DNA from: DAOUAT01 sp964551735
Lineage (GTDB): Bacteria; Chloroflexota; Anaerolineae; CG2-30-64-16
Reading direction: 5' to 3'
DNA: 64,000 nt
Assembly: GCA_964551735.1 (NCBI GenBank)
Contig: CAZKEF010000001.1
Coordinates: forward strand, 186,001 to 250,000
Shown in pieces: positions 26,042 to 35,700 of the stretch; within the stretch, counting starts at the first letter, position 1, and the number at the start of each line of letters is the position of its first letter. A program made the translations under genes and the position numbers. A model generated the notes under the pieces. That model worked only from the letters and a program-made list of their open reading frames with translations, searched no databases and had not been told where the DNA came from.

Positions 26042-27067
26042 TCAAGCCTCCCTCCATCGCCAGCAAGACACCTGATGGTGGGCTGCGATCGTTTCCAGGT
26101 CGGGCGCCTGCTCGCGGCAGCGTGGGATCACGCGCGGGCAGCGCGGGGCAAAGGCGCAGCCGGCAGGCAGGTCAATCAACTCGGGCGGCAGGCCGGGGAT
26201 GGCATTGAGCGGCAGGCTGCGATCGCCGGTCAGCTCCAGCGTGGAGCCGAGCAGGCCGGCAGTGTAGGGATGGCACGGGCGGGTGAACACCTTCTCCGTC
26301 GGGCCGGTCTCGACCTCCCGTCCCGCATACATCACGATCACCCTGGCGCACAATTCCGCGACCACGCCGACATCGTGCGTGATCAGGATCACCGCCGCGC
26401 CCAGCGTATCGCGCAACTGGCGGATCAGGCTGAGGATCTGGCGCTGGACCGTCACGTCCAGGGCCGTGGTCGGCTCGTCGGCCAGCAGGAGCCGCGGCCC
26501 GCAGGAAAGGGCGACGGCGATCATGGCGCGCTGGCGCATCCCCCCGGAAAACTCGTGCGCATACTGGCCGTACCGCCTGTCGGGATCGGGGATGCCGACC
26601 TGGCCGAACAACTCGATGGCGCGGGCACGCGCGGCCGCTGCCGACAGCCCTCTGTGGAGCTGGAGCGGCTCCGCGATCTGCTTGCCGACGGGCATCGTCG
26701 GGTCGAGCGCAGTCAGCGCATCCTGAAAAATCATGGCTACACTGGGGCCGCGCAAGCCTCGCATCTCCCTGTCACTCAGTTTCAGGATATCCCGCCCATC
26801 CAGCACGATCTCGCCGGCCGTGACGCGGCCAGGCTTGGGGAGCAGGCGCATGAAGGAGAGCGCGGCCGTGGATTTGCCGCAGCCCGACTCGCCGACGAGG
26901 CCGACGATCTCGCCCGGCAGCACCTGCAGCGACAGCCCGTCGAGCGCGGTGACGATGCCATCGCGCGTCGGGAAGCGCACCTGCAGCCCCCTGACGTCCA
27001 GGACGGGGCCCGGCCGGGCGCTGAAGTCTTCACCGGACGGTGTTCGGCGCGGCAGAGGTTCGATCAT
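26042..27067 (-). CDS. Peptide/oligosaccharide ABC transporter ATP-binding protein, OppD type
   Basis: The 341-residue ATPase has Walker A GESGCGKSTAAL, Q-loop MIFQDALTALDPTM, signature FSGGMRQRAMIA, Walker B LLLADEPTTALD and switch His in LITHDVGVV. The C-terminal Cys pattern (PAGCAFAPRCPRVIPRC) is that of OppD/DppD. The ATG at 27067 has AGGAGG 6 bases before it. One base separates it from the OppF-type gene downstream. Confidence 0.93.
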   Translation of the reverse strand: MIEPLPRRTPSGEDFSARPGPVLDVRGLQVRFPTRDGIVTALDGLSLQVLPGEIVGLVGESGCGKSTAALSFMRLLPKPGRVTAGEIVLDGRDILKLSDREMRGLRGPSVAMIFQDALTALDPTMPVGKQIAEPLQLHRGLSAAAARARAIELFGQVGIPDPDRRYGQYAHEFSGGMRQRAMIAVALSCGPRLLLADEPTTALDVTVQRQILSLIRQLRDTLGAAVILITHDVGVVAELCARVIVMYAGREVETGPTEKVFTRPCHPYTAGLLGSTLELTGDRSLPLNAIPGLPPELIDLPAGCAFAPRCPRVIPRCREQAPDLETIAAHHQVSCWRWREA

Positions 27068-27077
27068 CTCACGCCTC

Positions 27078-28076
27078 CTACTTCTTCTGGCTCTTGGGGT
27101 TGAGCGCATCGTTCAGCGCGTCGCCCATGAACTGCAAAGCCAGAACGACGACGGCCAGTGTGATGCCGGGTGCCAGCACCAGGTGCGGGTGCGTCCGCAC
27201 CTTGGCCATGCCCTGGAAAATCATAGCGCCCCAGCTCGCGCCGGGGGGCCGGATGCCGATGCCGAGATAGCTCAGCGAGGACTCAAAGAGCATGGCGTTC
27301 CCGAAGCTGAGGGTCATGAGCACGATCATTGACCCAAGCACGTTCGGCACCAGGTGCTTCATGGTGATCCACCGGGCCGAAGCGCCCAGCGCGCGGGTGG
27401 CTTCGACAAACTCCCGCTCGCGCAGGGAGAGCACCTGGCTGCGGACCAGGCGGGCAGGCCACGTCCAGTTGATCATGCCGATGGCGAACACGACCACCGC
27501 ATAACTGATCATGACCTCGTTTTTCAAGAACTCCCACCCCGTGGTGCCGTAAAGCGAGTTGGCGATGTTCTTGAGCGCCGGTGCGGTCGAGACGCTGACG
27601 AACGCGGCGAGCCAGATGGCCGGGAAGGTCATCACGCCGTCAATGATCCAGACGACGACCGCGTCTATCTTCCCGCCTGCAAAAGCGCTGAAGGCGCCGA
27701 CGAGCAGGCCGACGATTGCCCCGATCAGGCTGATCAAGGAGGCGACCATGAGCGCGGTGCGGCCGCCCATCAAGACCCGGCTGAAGATGTCCCGGCCGAG
27801 GTCATCGGTGCCCATGATGTGGGCGCCTGAAGGGGGCTGGAGGATCGCTTGCCAGTCCTGATCCAGGTAGTCATAGGGCGCGATTTGCCTGGCGAAGATG
27901 GCGGCGAGACAGAGCAGGATGAACACCCCCAGCCCGATCATCCCGGCCCAGTTGTGCCGGAACTTGTACCAGGCGTCGTCCCAGAAGCTGCGAGACTTTG
28001 CGGCCCGGCGGATTTCCGCCCCGGCCGGCGCACCGTCCCGGATGCTGTTGGTGGGAGCTGCGCTCGAATCGTCCAC
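27078..28076 (-). CDS. ABC transporter permease, OppC/DppC type
   Basis: The 332-residue membrane protein begins with a cytosolic tail, one N-terminal helix (MIGLGVFILLCLAAIFA), the family segment HIMGTDDLGRDIFSRV, and the coupling motif EATRALGASARWITMKHLVPN. Six membrane segments are expected. It forms the translocation channel with the OppB-type partner encoded 14 bases upstream. Confidence 0.93.
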   Translation of the reverse strand: MDDSSAAPTNSIRDGAPAGAEIRRAAKSRSFWDDAWYKFRHNWAGMIGLGVFILLCLAAIFARQIAPYDYLDQDWQAILQPPSGAHIMGTDDLGRDIFSRVLMGGRTALMVASLISLIGAIVGLLVGAFSAFAGGKIDAVVVWIIDGVMTFPAIWLAAFVSVSTAPALKNIANSLYGTTGWEFLKNEVMISYAVVVFAIGMINWTWPARLVRSQVLSLREREFVEATRALGASARWITMKHLVPNVLGSMIVLMTLSFGNAMLFESSLSYLGIGIRPPGASWGAMIFQGMAKVRTHPHLVLAPGITLAVVVLALQFMGDALNDALNPKSQKK

Positions 28077-28090
28077 GGTCCACCTCCCGC

Positions 28091-29050
28091 CTATCTTGTC
28101 ACCCGGACGCGCGGGTCTATGACGCCATACAGCAGGTCCACCAGCAGGCTGAAGAGCATCACGATGACGGTGGACACCAGCACCGCGCCGGTCACCGTCA
28201 TGACGTCGCCGCGCTGCAAGCCCTTGCTCACCATCATGCCGAAGCCCTGGATGTTGAAAATCTGCTCGATGAAGACCGTCGCGCCCAACAACAAGGCGCC
28301 CGTCATACCCAGCACGGTGACGACGGGCAGCGCCGCGTTGCGCACGACATGCTTCGCGATGACCAGGCGCTCCGACAGGCCGCGCGCGCGCGCCGCCCGG
28401 ACGTATTCCTGCGAGAGCACCTCGAGGATCGAGACGCGCGTCGTGCGTACCACGTTGAGCAGCCCAACCATCGCCAGGCAGAACGCCGGCAGGATTATCT
28501 CCTTGGCGAAGAGGCCATGCCAGCCTACGCCGACCGAAGGCAGGAGTTTCAGTCTGACCACCACCACGATGATGGCGACCGGCGCCAGGACAAACGAAGG
28601 GATGGACGAAAGAACGGACGAGCCGCTGACGAGCACCCGGTCAAGCCAACTGTTGCTGAACACAGCCGCCACGACCCCTAAGGGCACCCCGATAAGTGTC
28701 ACGAGGAAGAGCGCTGCGAGGCACAACTGGAGCGATTGCGGGACAGCGTTCTTGATGAGGTAAGCAACGGAAGGGTCACCCATCATCACATAAGACTTCC
28801 CCAAGTCCCCGTGCAGCGCGTTCCAGAGCCAGCGGCCATACCGGACATAGATGGGGTCATCCATGCCCAATTCCTGGCGAAATCTCTGGTACAATTCGGT
28901 GTCAAACCCCTTGGTCGCATCGCCGCGCGTGCCTGCCAGGTACGCTGCGAGATCGCCCGCGCCATACTGTCCCACGATGAAGGTGAAGGCAGTCACGACG
29001 ACGAGCAGCGGGATCATACTGAGGATTCGCCGGACGAGATAGCGGAGCAT
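28091..29050 (-). CDS. ABC transporter permease, OppB/DppB type
   Basis: The 319-residue protein starts MLRYLVRRILSMIPLLVVVT, has YGRWLWNALHGDLGKSY and the coupling loop QEYVRAARARGLSERLVIAK. This is the standard OppB topology with six helices. It pairs with the OppC-type permease and lies downstream of the binding-protein gene. Confidence 0.93.
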   Translation of the reverse strand: MLRYLVRRILSMIPLLVVVTAFTFIVGQYGAGDLAAYLAGTRGDATKGFDTELYQRFRQELGMDDPIYVRYGRWLWNALHGDLGKSYVMMGDPSVAYLIKNAVPQSLQLCLAALFLVTLIGVPLGVVAAVFSNSWLDRVLVSGSSVLSSIPSFVLAPVAIIVVVVRLKLLPSVGVGWHGLFAKEIILPAFCLAMVGLLNVVRTTRVSILEVLSQEYVRAARARGLSERLVIAKHVVRNAALPVVTVLGMTGALLLGATVFIEQIFNIQGFGMMVSKGLQRGDVMTVTGAVLVSTVIVMLFSLLVDLLYGVIDPRVRVTR

Positions 29051-29115
29051 CCTGCTCTTCTCCTGCGTCGCTCGACCTCCGGGGTTGCCCCCGGAGGTCC
29101 AGGCTGGGACCGAGC

Positions 29116-30999
29116 CTAGTGTTTCAGGATATAGGTCTCGGTGATGTACTTGCCATCCTCTTCGCTAATGGACGGCCGAGCCGGGCCGTACAGGTTCAGG
29201 TTCTGCACCCACGGGGCCTGCAGGCGGTACGTCGTGCCCACGAACAGGTCGAGGGAGAAGACGTTGTCAACCCACAACTGCTGTGCCTCGGCGAGCTTCT
29301 CGCACATCTTGACCGGGTCGGTCTGCTCGCCGGCTTCCTTCATCTTGGCTACCAGCTCGGGCACGTAGGGCAGGTTCAACATGGTCATCTGCCTTTCATC
29401 CTCGGGGAGCGGCTGGGACAGCGGGACCAGGTTGTTCATGTAGGTGTAAACATCCATGGTGTGCTCGCCCTGCGAGTTCGGCCAGAAGTGGGTCGGATAG
29501 GTCGGCTTGGTGTAGTCGGCCATCGGCTCCTGGTGGATGACGATTCGCTTCATCCCCAGGTTATCCTGGAGCATCTTCTGCAAGACCTGCGCCTGGATCA
29601 GGTTGCGGGCCACCGGCTCGCCCCACATGCCGAGCGTGATGTTGAACTCCATGTCGGCAAGTTGGTCCGCGTACGGGGATTTGGCAAGCTCAGCCCGCGC
29701 GGCTTCGGGATCATATTTCAGCGGCACAACCGCGGCAAACTGCTCGTTGCACGTGGGCACTGAGCCGGGGATGTGGTGATAGTCCAGCACCGTGAAGCCG
29801 GCCTGGCCCGCGCCGCCTCCCAGTACATCCACCAGCGCCTGCTTGTCAATCGCCATCGCGATCGCCCGCCGCACATGGACGTCTTCCATCGGCTTGAAGG
29901 CCGTGATCAGCATGTGCTCCAGGTCGTAGCCGACCGCTGGCTTCAGGCTGCTCTTCAGGAACTCCGAGCTCTCGGCGGCCTGTGCATCCTCTGGGCCCAG
30001 CGGCATCATGACTGCGTCCGCCTCTTTGTTTTCGAAGGCTGACAGCGCGGTGGAGTAGTCCGCCATCAGCGTCACGATGATCTTGCTCAACTCAGGCTTC
30101 TTGCCGGCCCAATGAGGGTTCGGGACCATCGTGAACCCGTTGCCGGAAGCAAAGGAGTCCAGCATGAACGGGCCCGAGCTGACGACGCCCTTCTCGGTGG
30201 TCCAATAGGCATCAGGCCCATATTCCTTGCCTTTGCCGGCCATCACCGCTTCGGGCTTGAGGATCATCCAGAACTGCAGCGGTTCCACCGTCAGCACCAT
30301 CACCGGTTGGGTGAAGTCGAGCTGGACGGTGTAGTCATCAATGACCTTGATGCCTTCAACCATGGCGGCGTCGAATTCATCCGCCGGAACCTTGCCGTCG
30401 AACACATCCTGGGCGCCTTTTAGCGCACCGAAGTAGCGCGGCGCCGAAGAACCGGAGAATTTGACCTTCAGGTCCGGGTGGCCGGTCATGATCAGGTAGC
30501 CCAAAGACCAGGCCGCTTCTTCGGCCGTGATCGGCGACCCGTCCGAGAATTTCTGATCTCTCTTCAACTTGAGGGTGACTGAAGTCCGGTCATTGTTGAA
30601 CTCCCACGATTCCGCAAGGCCCCTGGCGGTGCTGGCGCCTTCGAAGCTGTCTTTCATGCCGACCATGCGCATCCACATCAGGCCTGCGGCGCCGCCGGAA
30701 CCGAACTGATACGGGCTGATCCTGAAGGCACTGTTCCAGTCGGCCATCTCGATGACGCGCAGTTCCTGCACGTCCGATTTCGCCTCGGCGGCCGGCTCGG
30801 GGGTCGCCTGCACGATCACCGTGGCCGGCACAACGACAGTCTCCACGGCGACAACCGTCTTCTCGACGACGCTGGTCTCTTTGACAACGACGGTTTCCTT
30901 GACGATCTGCGGCGCGGCGGGGGCCGCGGGGACGGCGCAACCGGCCAGCAGCGCGATTGCCATCATCACTACAAGCACGACTAAGATTTTCCGGGACAT
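29116..30999 (-). CDS. Solute-binding lipoprotein, family 5 (peptide/oligosaccharide)
   Basis: The 627-residue protein has a lipoprotein signal (lipobox LLAGC), a Val/Glu/Thr-rich linker, then a family 5 extracellular binding domain: LKLKRDQKFSDGSPITAEE near residue 155 and VRRAIAMAIDKQALVDVL near 380. The ATG at 30999 has AAGGAG 7 bases before it, which decides against the longer upstream frame. It captures the solute for the downstream permeases and ATPases. Family 5 proteins usually bind peptides, but the gene sits among glycosidases, so an oligosaccharide is the likely ligand. Confidence 0.92.
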   Translation of the reverse strand: MSRKILVVLVVMMAIALLAGCAVPAAPAAPQIVKETVVVKETSVVEKTVVAVETVVVPATVIVQATPEPAAEAKSDVQELRVIEMADWNSAFRISPYQFGSGGAAGLMWMRMVGMKDSFEGASTARGLAESWEFNNDRTSVTLKLKRDQKFSDGSPITAEEAAWSLGYLIMTGHPDLKVKFSGSSAPRYFGALKGAQDVFDGKVPADEFDAAMVEGIKVIDDYTVQLDFTQPVMVLTVEPLQFWMILKPEAVMAGKGKEYGPDAYWTTEKGVVSSGPFMLDSFASGNGFTMVPNPHWAGKKPELSKIIVTLMADYSTALSAFENKEADAVMMPLGPEDAQAAESSEFLKSSLKPAVGYDLEHMLITAFKPMEDVHVRRAIAMAIDKQALVDVLGGGAGQAGFTVLDYHHIPGSVPTCNEQFAAVVPLKYDPEAARAELAKSPYADQLADMEFNITLGMWGEPVARNLIQAQVLQKMLQDNLGMKRIVIHQEPMADYTKPTYPTHFWPNSQGEHTMDVYTYMNNLVPLSQPLPEDERQMTMLNLPYVPELVAKMKEAGEQTDPVKMCEKLAEAQQLWVDNVFSLDLFVGTTYRLQAPWVQNLNLYGPARPSISEEDGKYITETYILKH

Positions 31000-31098
31000 G
31001 TTTTTTCTCCTTCTGAGATGATCAGGGTTGAAACGGCGCAATGCGTTAAAGCTATTGAATGAAGCAATCCGGCGCACCTCCTTGTCGTACGGCGGCCG

Positions 31099-32031
31099 TC
31101 AGCGGAACAGCCGCTTGATGTCACGCATTACCTGAAGATCAGGTTCATAGGCGCTTCCATCCTGGTAGCACAGCAGGTTGAAGGTGACCGCTCCGCCGTG
31201 GGCCAGGAATCGTTCGAGATACGCGGCAACGCTGCACGAACAGGGCGCCGGCCATTCCTGGTCGCGCGTCTCCAGGTCCATGCCCCACGTGCCGGCCGCG
31301 GGGTAACGCATATCCGGGTGCCAGGTGGTGAAGGTGTACCAGGGCAGCCCGGCCGGCGTCAATGGGCCGCGCGGCAGGTAGTTGAGCCGGCAGAGCTCGC
31401 CCGCCCAGTAGTCCTGGTACGGGGTCACCGCGTCGGTCTTTTCGACCGCCGGGTTGTAGCAGACGAGCCGGTCCGGGTTCCCCGCCTTGGCCGCAGCCGT
31501 GATTGCCGCAAAGGGCGTGTCGGGAAAGGCTTCAAGCCCCACGTCGAACCAGCAGGCTGCGACCTTGGGCCCATAGTGCGCGCCCATCCAGCGCAGGATC
31601 CGCCGGCAGTTGTCGAAGAAGAGGTCCCTGTCCGGCCTCAGCAGGCCGCACGCAGCGCGCCAGGCGTCGTCCCCCGAATACACGCCGAAGTTGTAGTACA
31701 GGATCAACAGGATGCCTTCCCGCAGCAGCCCGTCGGCGATCTCCATGATCAGGTCGCGGCGGCAGGTTCTGCCGGGGATGAGTCCGTCCACCACCGGGTT
31801 GGGGCCGGGCAGCCAGTGCAGGGCGTGCGTCGTGGTGAACAGGACGTGGCCTGCGCCGGCTTCGACCGCCTGCCGGACGAACGCTGCGACGTCGAATTCC
31901 TCGACCGCCTCCGCGAACGGCTTCGGCGCGCTGGTCTTCGGGGCCGTCCAGGTCGTCCAATGGAAGCCGATCCCGTACTTTGTGTCGCGCAGCTTGCTGA
32001 AGTCCGCCCGTTGGTAGGCTTGCTCGATCAC
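31099..32031 (-). CDS. GH29-like alpha-L-fucosidase-related protein
   Basis: The 310-residue protein has KYGIGFHWTTWT, the segment AGAGHVLFTTTH, and CWFDVGLEAFPD, in which the Asp lies where GH29 fucosidases have the nucleophile (WFDG). The end of the barrel has HGGAVTFNLLCYQDGS. The length covers only the catalytic barrel; the usual C-terminal beta domain of GH29 is absent. Start is a GTG at 32031 with a weak ribosome site. No signal peptide. A fucosidase role is likely but substrate and activity need not match GH29. Confidence 0.65.
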   Translation of the reverse strand: MIEQAYQRADFSKLRDTKYGIGFHWTTWTAPKTSAPKPFAEAVEEFDVAAFVRQAVEAGAGHVLFTTTHALHWLPGPNPVVDGLIPGRTCRRDLIMEIADGLLREGILLILYYNFGVYSGDDAWRAACGLLRPDRDLFFDNCRRILRWMGAHYGPKVAACWFDVGLEAFPDTPFAAITAAAKAGNPDRLVCYNPAVEKTDAVTPYQDYWAGELCRLNYLPRGPLTPAGLPWYTFTTWHPDMRYPAAGTWGMDLETRDQEWPAPCSCSVAAYLERFLAHGGAVTFNLLCYQDGSAYEPDLQVMRDIKRLFR

Positions 32032-32040
32032 GCTTTTACC

Positions 32041-32628
32041 CTACTGGGAGCGCCGGCAGAGGGTCAGGGCGATGGATGCGCCCCGCACCTGCTCGACCCA
32101 ATGCGGCTCCAGGCCGTCGTCGCTGAAAATGTGCGCCAATTGATCCGCCCGGGCAAAGGGCGCCTGGCACACCCGCCCGTATTTGTCCGAGTCAATCAGC
32201 GCGACCGCAGACTGGGCCAGGGCAACCATCTGGCTCTTTACGGGCGCGCCGTCGGCATCGGCATCCATGAGCCCGGCGGCGAGCGAAAAACCGTCACACG
32301 AGATGAATGCGGTCGCCGGCCTCACGCTGCGCAAGATCGGCTCATAGAGCGGCCCCACGACCGAGCGGCCGTCGGCCCGCAGGACGTTGGCCGTGAGCAC
32401 AACCTTGTTGGAGGGGTTCTGGGCCAGCAGCCGGCCGATCTCGATGGCGTTGGTCAGAACGACGAGGTTGCGGCGTCCGGCCAGGAAGGGCGCCATCGCC
32501 AGGACTGCGCTGCTGGCGTCCAGCACGATCGTGTCACCGTCTTCCACCAGGCTGGCAGCCCAGCGAGCGATGCTTTGTTCCACTGCGAGCCGGGCCCTGG
32601 GGGGCGCGGCCAACGGAGTCGTTATCAC
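32041..32628 (-). CDS. DeoR/GlpR-type effector-binding domain protein lacking the HTH
   Basis: The 195-residue protein matches the C-terminal sensor half of DeoR regulators: LVEDGDTIVLDASSAVLAM, NLVVLTNAIEIGRLL, VVGPLYEPILRSVRPATAFI and ALIDSDKYG. The DeoR N-terminal HTH of about 55 residues is missing. A GTG at 32628 with GAGGG six bases before it is the best start; a TTG at 32730 would add 34 residues without an HTH either. It may bind a phosphosugar and signal by protein contact, or be a truncated regulator. It lies directly before the fucosidase-like gene. Confidence 0.65.
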   Translation of the reverse strand: MITTPLAAPPRARLAVEQSIARWAASLVEDGDTIVLDASSAVLAMAPFLAGRRNLVVLTNAIEIGRLLAQNPSNKVVLTANVLRADGRSVVGPLYEPILRSVRPATAFISCDGFSLAAGLMDADADGAPVKSQMVALAQSAVALIDSDKYGRVCQAPFARADQLAHIFSDDGLEPHWVEQVRGASIALTLCRRSQ

Positions 32629-32798
32629 GATGTTCCCTCGGAAAACGCCGGCTGCGATGGGTCGGACGCCAGGTGGGTGGAGTTTGCCGGCGCTGTGAGG
32701 TAGTCTACGGCAGGCAGGCGCGCGGCGCAAGGAGAATAGCGTTCTGCCACTTGGACAATTGCGTCCTGCTCCTGGCGGCGGAGGCGGAGGCTGTACGG

Positions 32799-35700
32799 TC
32801 AGTGGGCGGCCGGGGTTCCGGGCGCGCGGCCGAAGCGGGCGCGATACGCGCGCGGCGAACAGCCTTCGACCTTTTGGAAGACCCGGCTGAAGTAGGCGGG
32901 ATCGTCGAAACCCACCTGCGCCGCGATCCAGGTCACGCTCTCCGTGGATTCCGCCAGCAGACGTTTCGCCTGGAGCACACGGTAGCGATTGAGATACTCC
33001 CAGGGCGAAAGCCCCATCTCGCGGTTAAAGATGCGGCTCAGGTAATCCTCGCTGACCCCGACGGCCGCGGCGATCTCGGCGCGTGACAGGGTGCGCGGAA
33101 AGTTGCGCTGGATGTAGCTGAGGGCCTGCTTGACGATGAGGCTTGTGGGCTGCGGCACGAGGCGCAGGCCGGCGAAGAGCGATTCCACACCGGCCAGCGT
33201 CTCTTCCTCGGTCAAGATGTCTTTGTAGTGCAGCACGACCTGGGAGTGATCGAGGCGCTTGATATCCTCATAGCTGAGCAGGCGGCCGGTGAGCACAAAC
33301 ACGGGGGTGGTCCGGGTGCGTGGATCGCCCCGCAGCCGTTCCAGCACGGTGAAGCCGTCCACGCGGGGCATGGACAGGTCCAGGATCACCAGCGAGGGGG
33401 CCTCCACCTGCAGCCAATCCAGGGCGTTCTGCCCGTCTTCCGCGGTGACGACCGGAAAGCCGGGGAACCGTTCGGAGAGCAGCCGCGCATACAGATCGCG
33501 GGCCTGCGGATCGTCGTCCACCACCAGGATCGCGCCCCCGGCCGCCGGCGGCCGGAGGGACTGGATCAGGTCTGCCAGCAAGCCGGAATCGAGCGGCTTC
33601 ATGAGGATGTTCGTCAGCCTGAGCGGCTCGCCCGCCTCCTGATGATAGAGGATGAACGGGACGTGGCTCAGGTGCGGGTGACTGCGGAGGAGCTGCACGA
33701 GCGCCCAGTCTCCCGGCCGCGCACGGCCCAGGTCCCACACGATGGCCGCGGGGGCCGCGGTTTCGAGCGCCTCACTGAGCTCTGCTTGAGAAGCGATCCG
33801 GTAGACGGGCCACGGCGCCGGGCCGGCGAGTGCTGCCATCTCGGCCGTGGCCGCTTCCTTGCCCGCGATGACGAAGAGGCCGGGCTGGCGGGGTTCGGGC
33901 GGCTGAAGGGGCGGGGTGCGCCAGCGGCCGCTTAAGTTCGGCAGGGGCAGGTAGACGTGAAAGACGCTCCCCTGGCCGGGCTGGCTCTCGAGCGACAGCG
34001 AGCCCCCGTGCAGCGCGACCAGTTGGCTGGTGATCGTCAGGCCCAACCCGATCCCGCCGGGACGCTGGCTGGTGTAGCCCTCGGCAAAGAAGGGCTCGAA
34101 CACCCGCCCCTGGCGGTCAATCGGGATGCCGTAGCCGGTGTCCCGCACCCAGATGTGCAGGTGTGGGGGCACCGCCTCCGCGCCCAGGACAATCGCGCCG
34201 GACTCGGTGAACTTATGTGCGTTGCTCAGGAGGTTGAGCACGATCTGGCGCAGACGCGTCGGGTCGGCGAAGATGACCGGCAGGCGCGGCGGCAGCTCGA
34301 GACGCCACTCGAGCGCCGGGTTGGGCCGCACGCTGTCGGCCATGGACGCGAAGGCTTGCTCCAGGAAAGCCCGCGGCGCGATCGGCTCCGGGAACAGATC
34401 GAGCTCGCCGATCTCGGCCCGCGACAGGTCGAGGAGATCGCTGCTGAGGCGGGTCAGGTGCTCCGCCGATCCCCGAATGCCCTCCAGGTCATTGCGCAGG
34501 CTGGCGGGCAGCTCGAAGCCGTGTGGGTTCGGATCGAGCAGCGCCATCCGGCTGTAGCCGAGGATGACATTGAGCGGCGTGCGCAGCTCATGCGTGACGT
34601 TCGCCAGCAGCCGTGTCTTGACCTCATCGGCTCTTTCAGCCCGTCCCTTCGCTTCCAGCGCGGTCTCACGTGCCTTCTGCATCTCCTCTACGAGCAGGGC
34701 GCCCTTCAGCGCAGTGCTGAGCTGGAGGGCCAGGGTCTCGTAGATCACCGGATTTCGCGGGCCGGGCTCGAAGACGACATAACCGAGCTTCTCCTCGTGG
34801 AAGTGCAGCGCCAACACCAGATGTGTGTAGACCTTGTCGTCCCGGACGACGTCGTCCCGGATGATGTCGTCTCGGATGATGTCGTCTCGGACGATCTGGT
34901 CCGGCAGGATCGCAGCCGTGGGAAACAGGAGGCCGCCGGGGCCGAGGGGCAGCCGGCCGTTCTCGTTGTAGGTCAGCACCAGTCTCGACTCGGCTTGTAA
35001 GGGATCCTCGCCGCGGTGCAAGACGATGTAGCACGCCGGGATGCCGAGCCGCGGCAGCTCACGCGCGACGGCATCCATGAGCGCGGTCAAGTCGAACGCC
35101 GTGACCAGCCGCTCGCCGACGGAGAGGAGGGTCGCGTTCAACTGGCCCGCCGCGAACTGGCGCTGCGCCTCGAGATTCAGGCCGCGTTCGGCGAGGAAGA
35201 CGCGTGCCCCCTGCCACAGGTCTTCGGCCCGCTGGAGCAATTCAGTCCCCACCAGCAGCGGCCGGGTGTAGCGCCGGTGCACGGAGATGACGGCCTGCCA
35301 CTCGGAGGGGTCCATGCCCCGGCAGGGCTCCGCACAGGTGAGTTCCTCAAGCGCCGCCATGAGGCGCGCTTGATGGCGCAGGTTTTCGCAGCAGAGCTCC
35401 GCCGCGAACGCGTCCCAGAGGGACTCGAGCAGGGCGCGATCGGCGCCGCGCAAGGGCCGGCACGCCTGGGCCATCTCTGCCAGCACGGCCGGCCGGCGCG
35501 CCCGGAGCCAGGACGGCCAGTCCGTCACGGCATCGCCGCCATCCTGTCGCGGGAAGGCCTCCGCCGGCGGGCGCGCAACGAGCGGGCGCTGATCCGGCGC
35601 GGACACCTGCTGCAGGGCCAACGATGTGCAGCCGCACGACTGGCGCAGCACGACTTCCGTCTCGATGTCAATACGCAGCGGAACGTGGTCGCCGCGCAGC

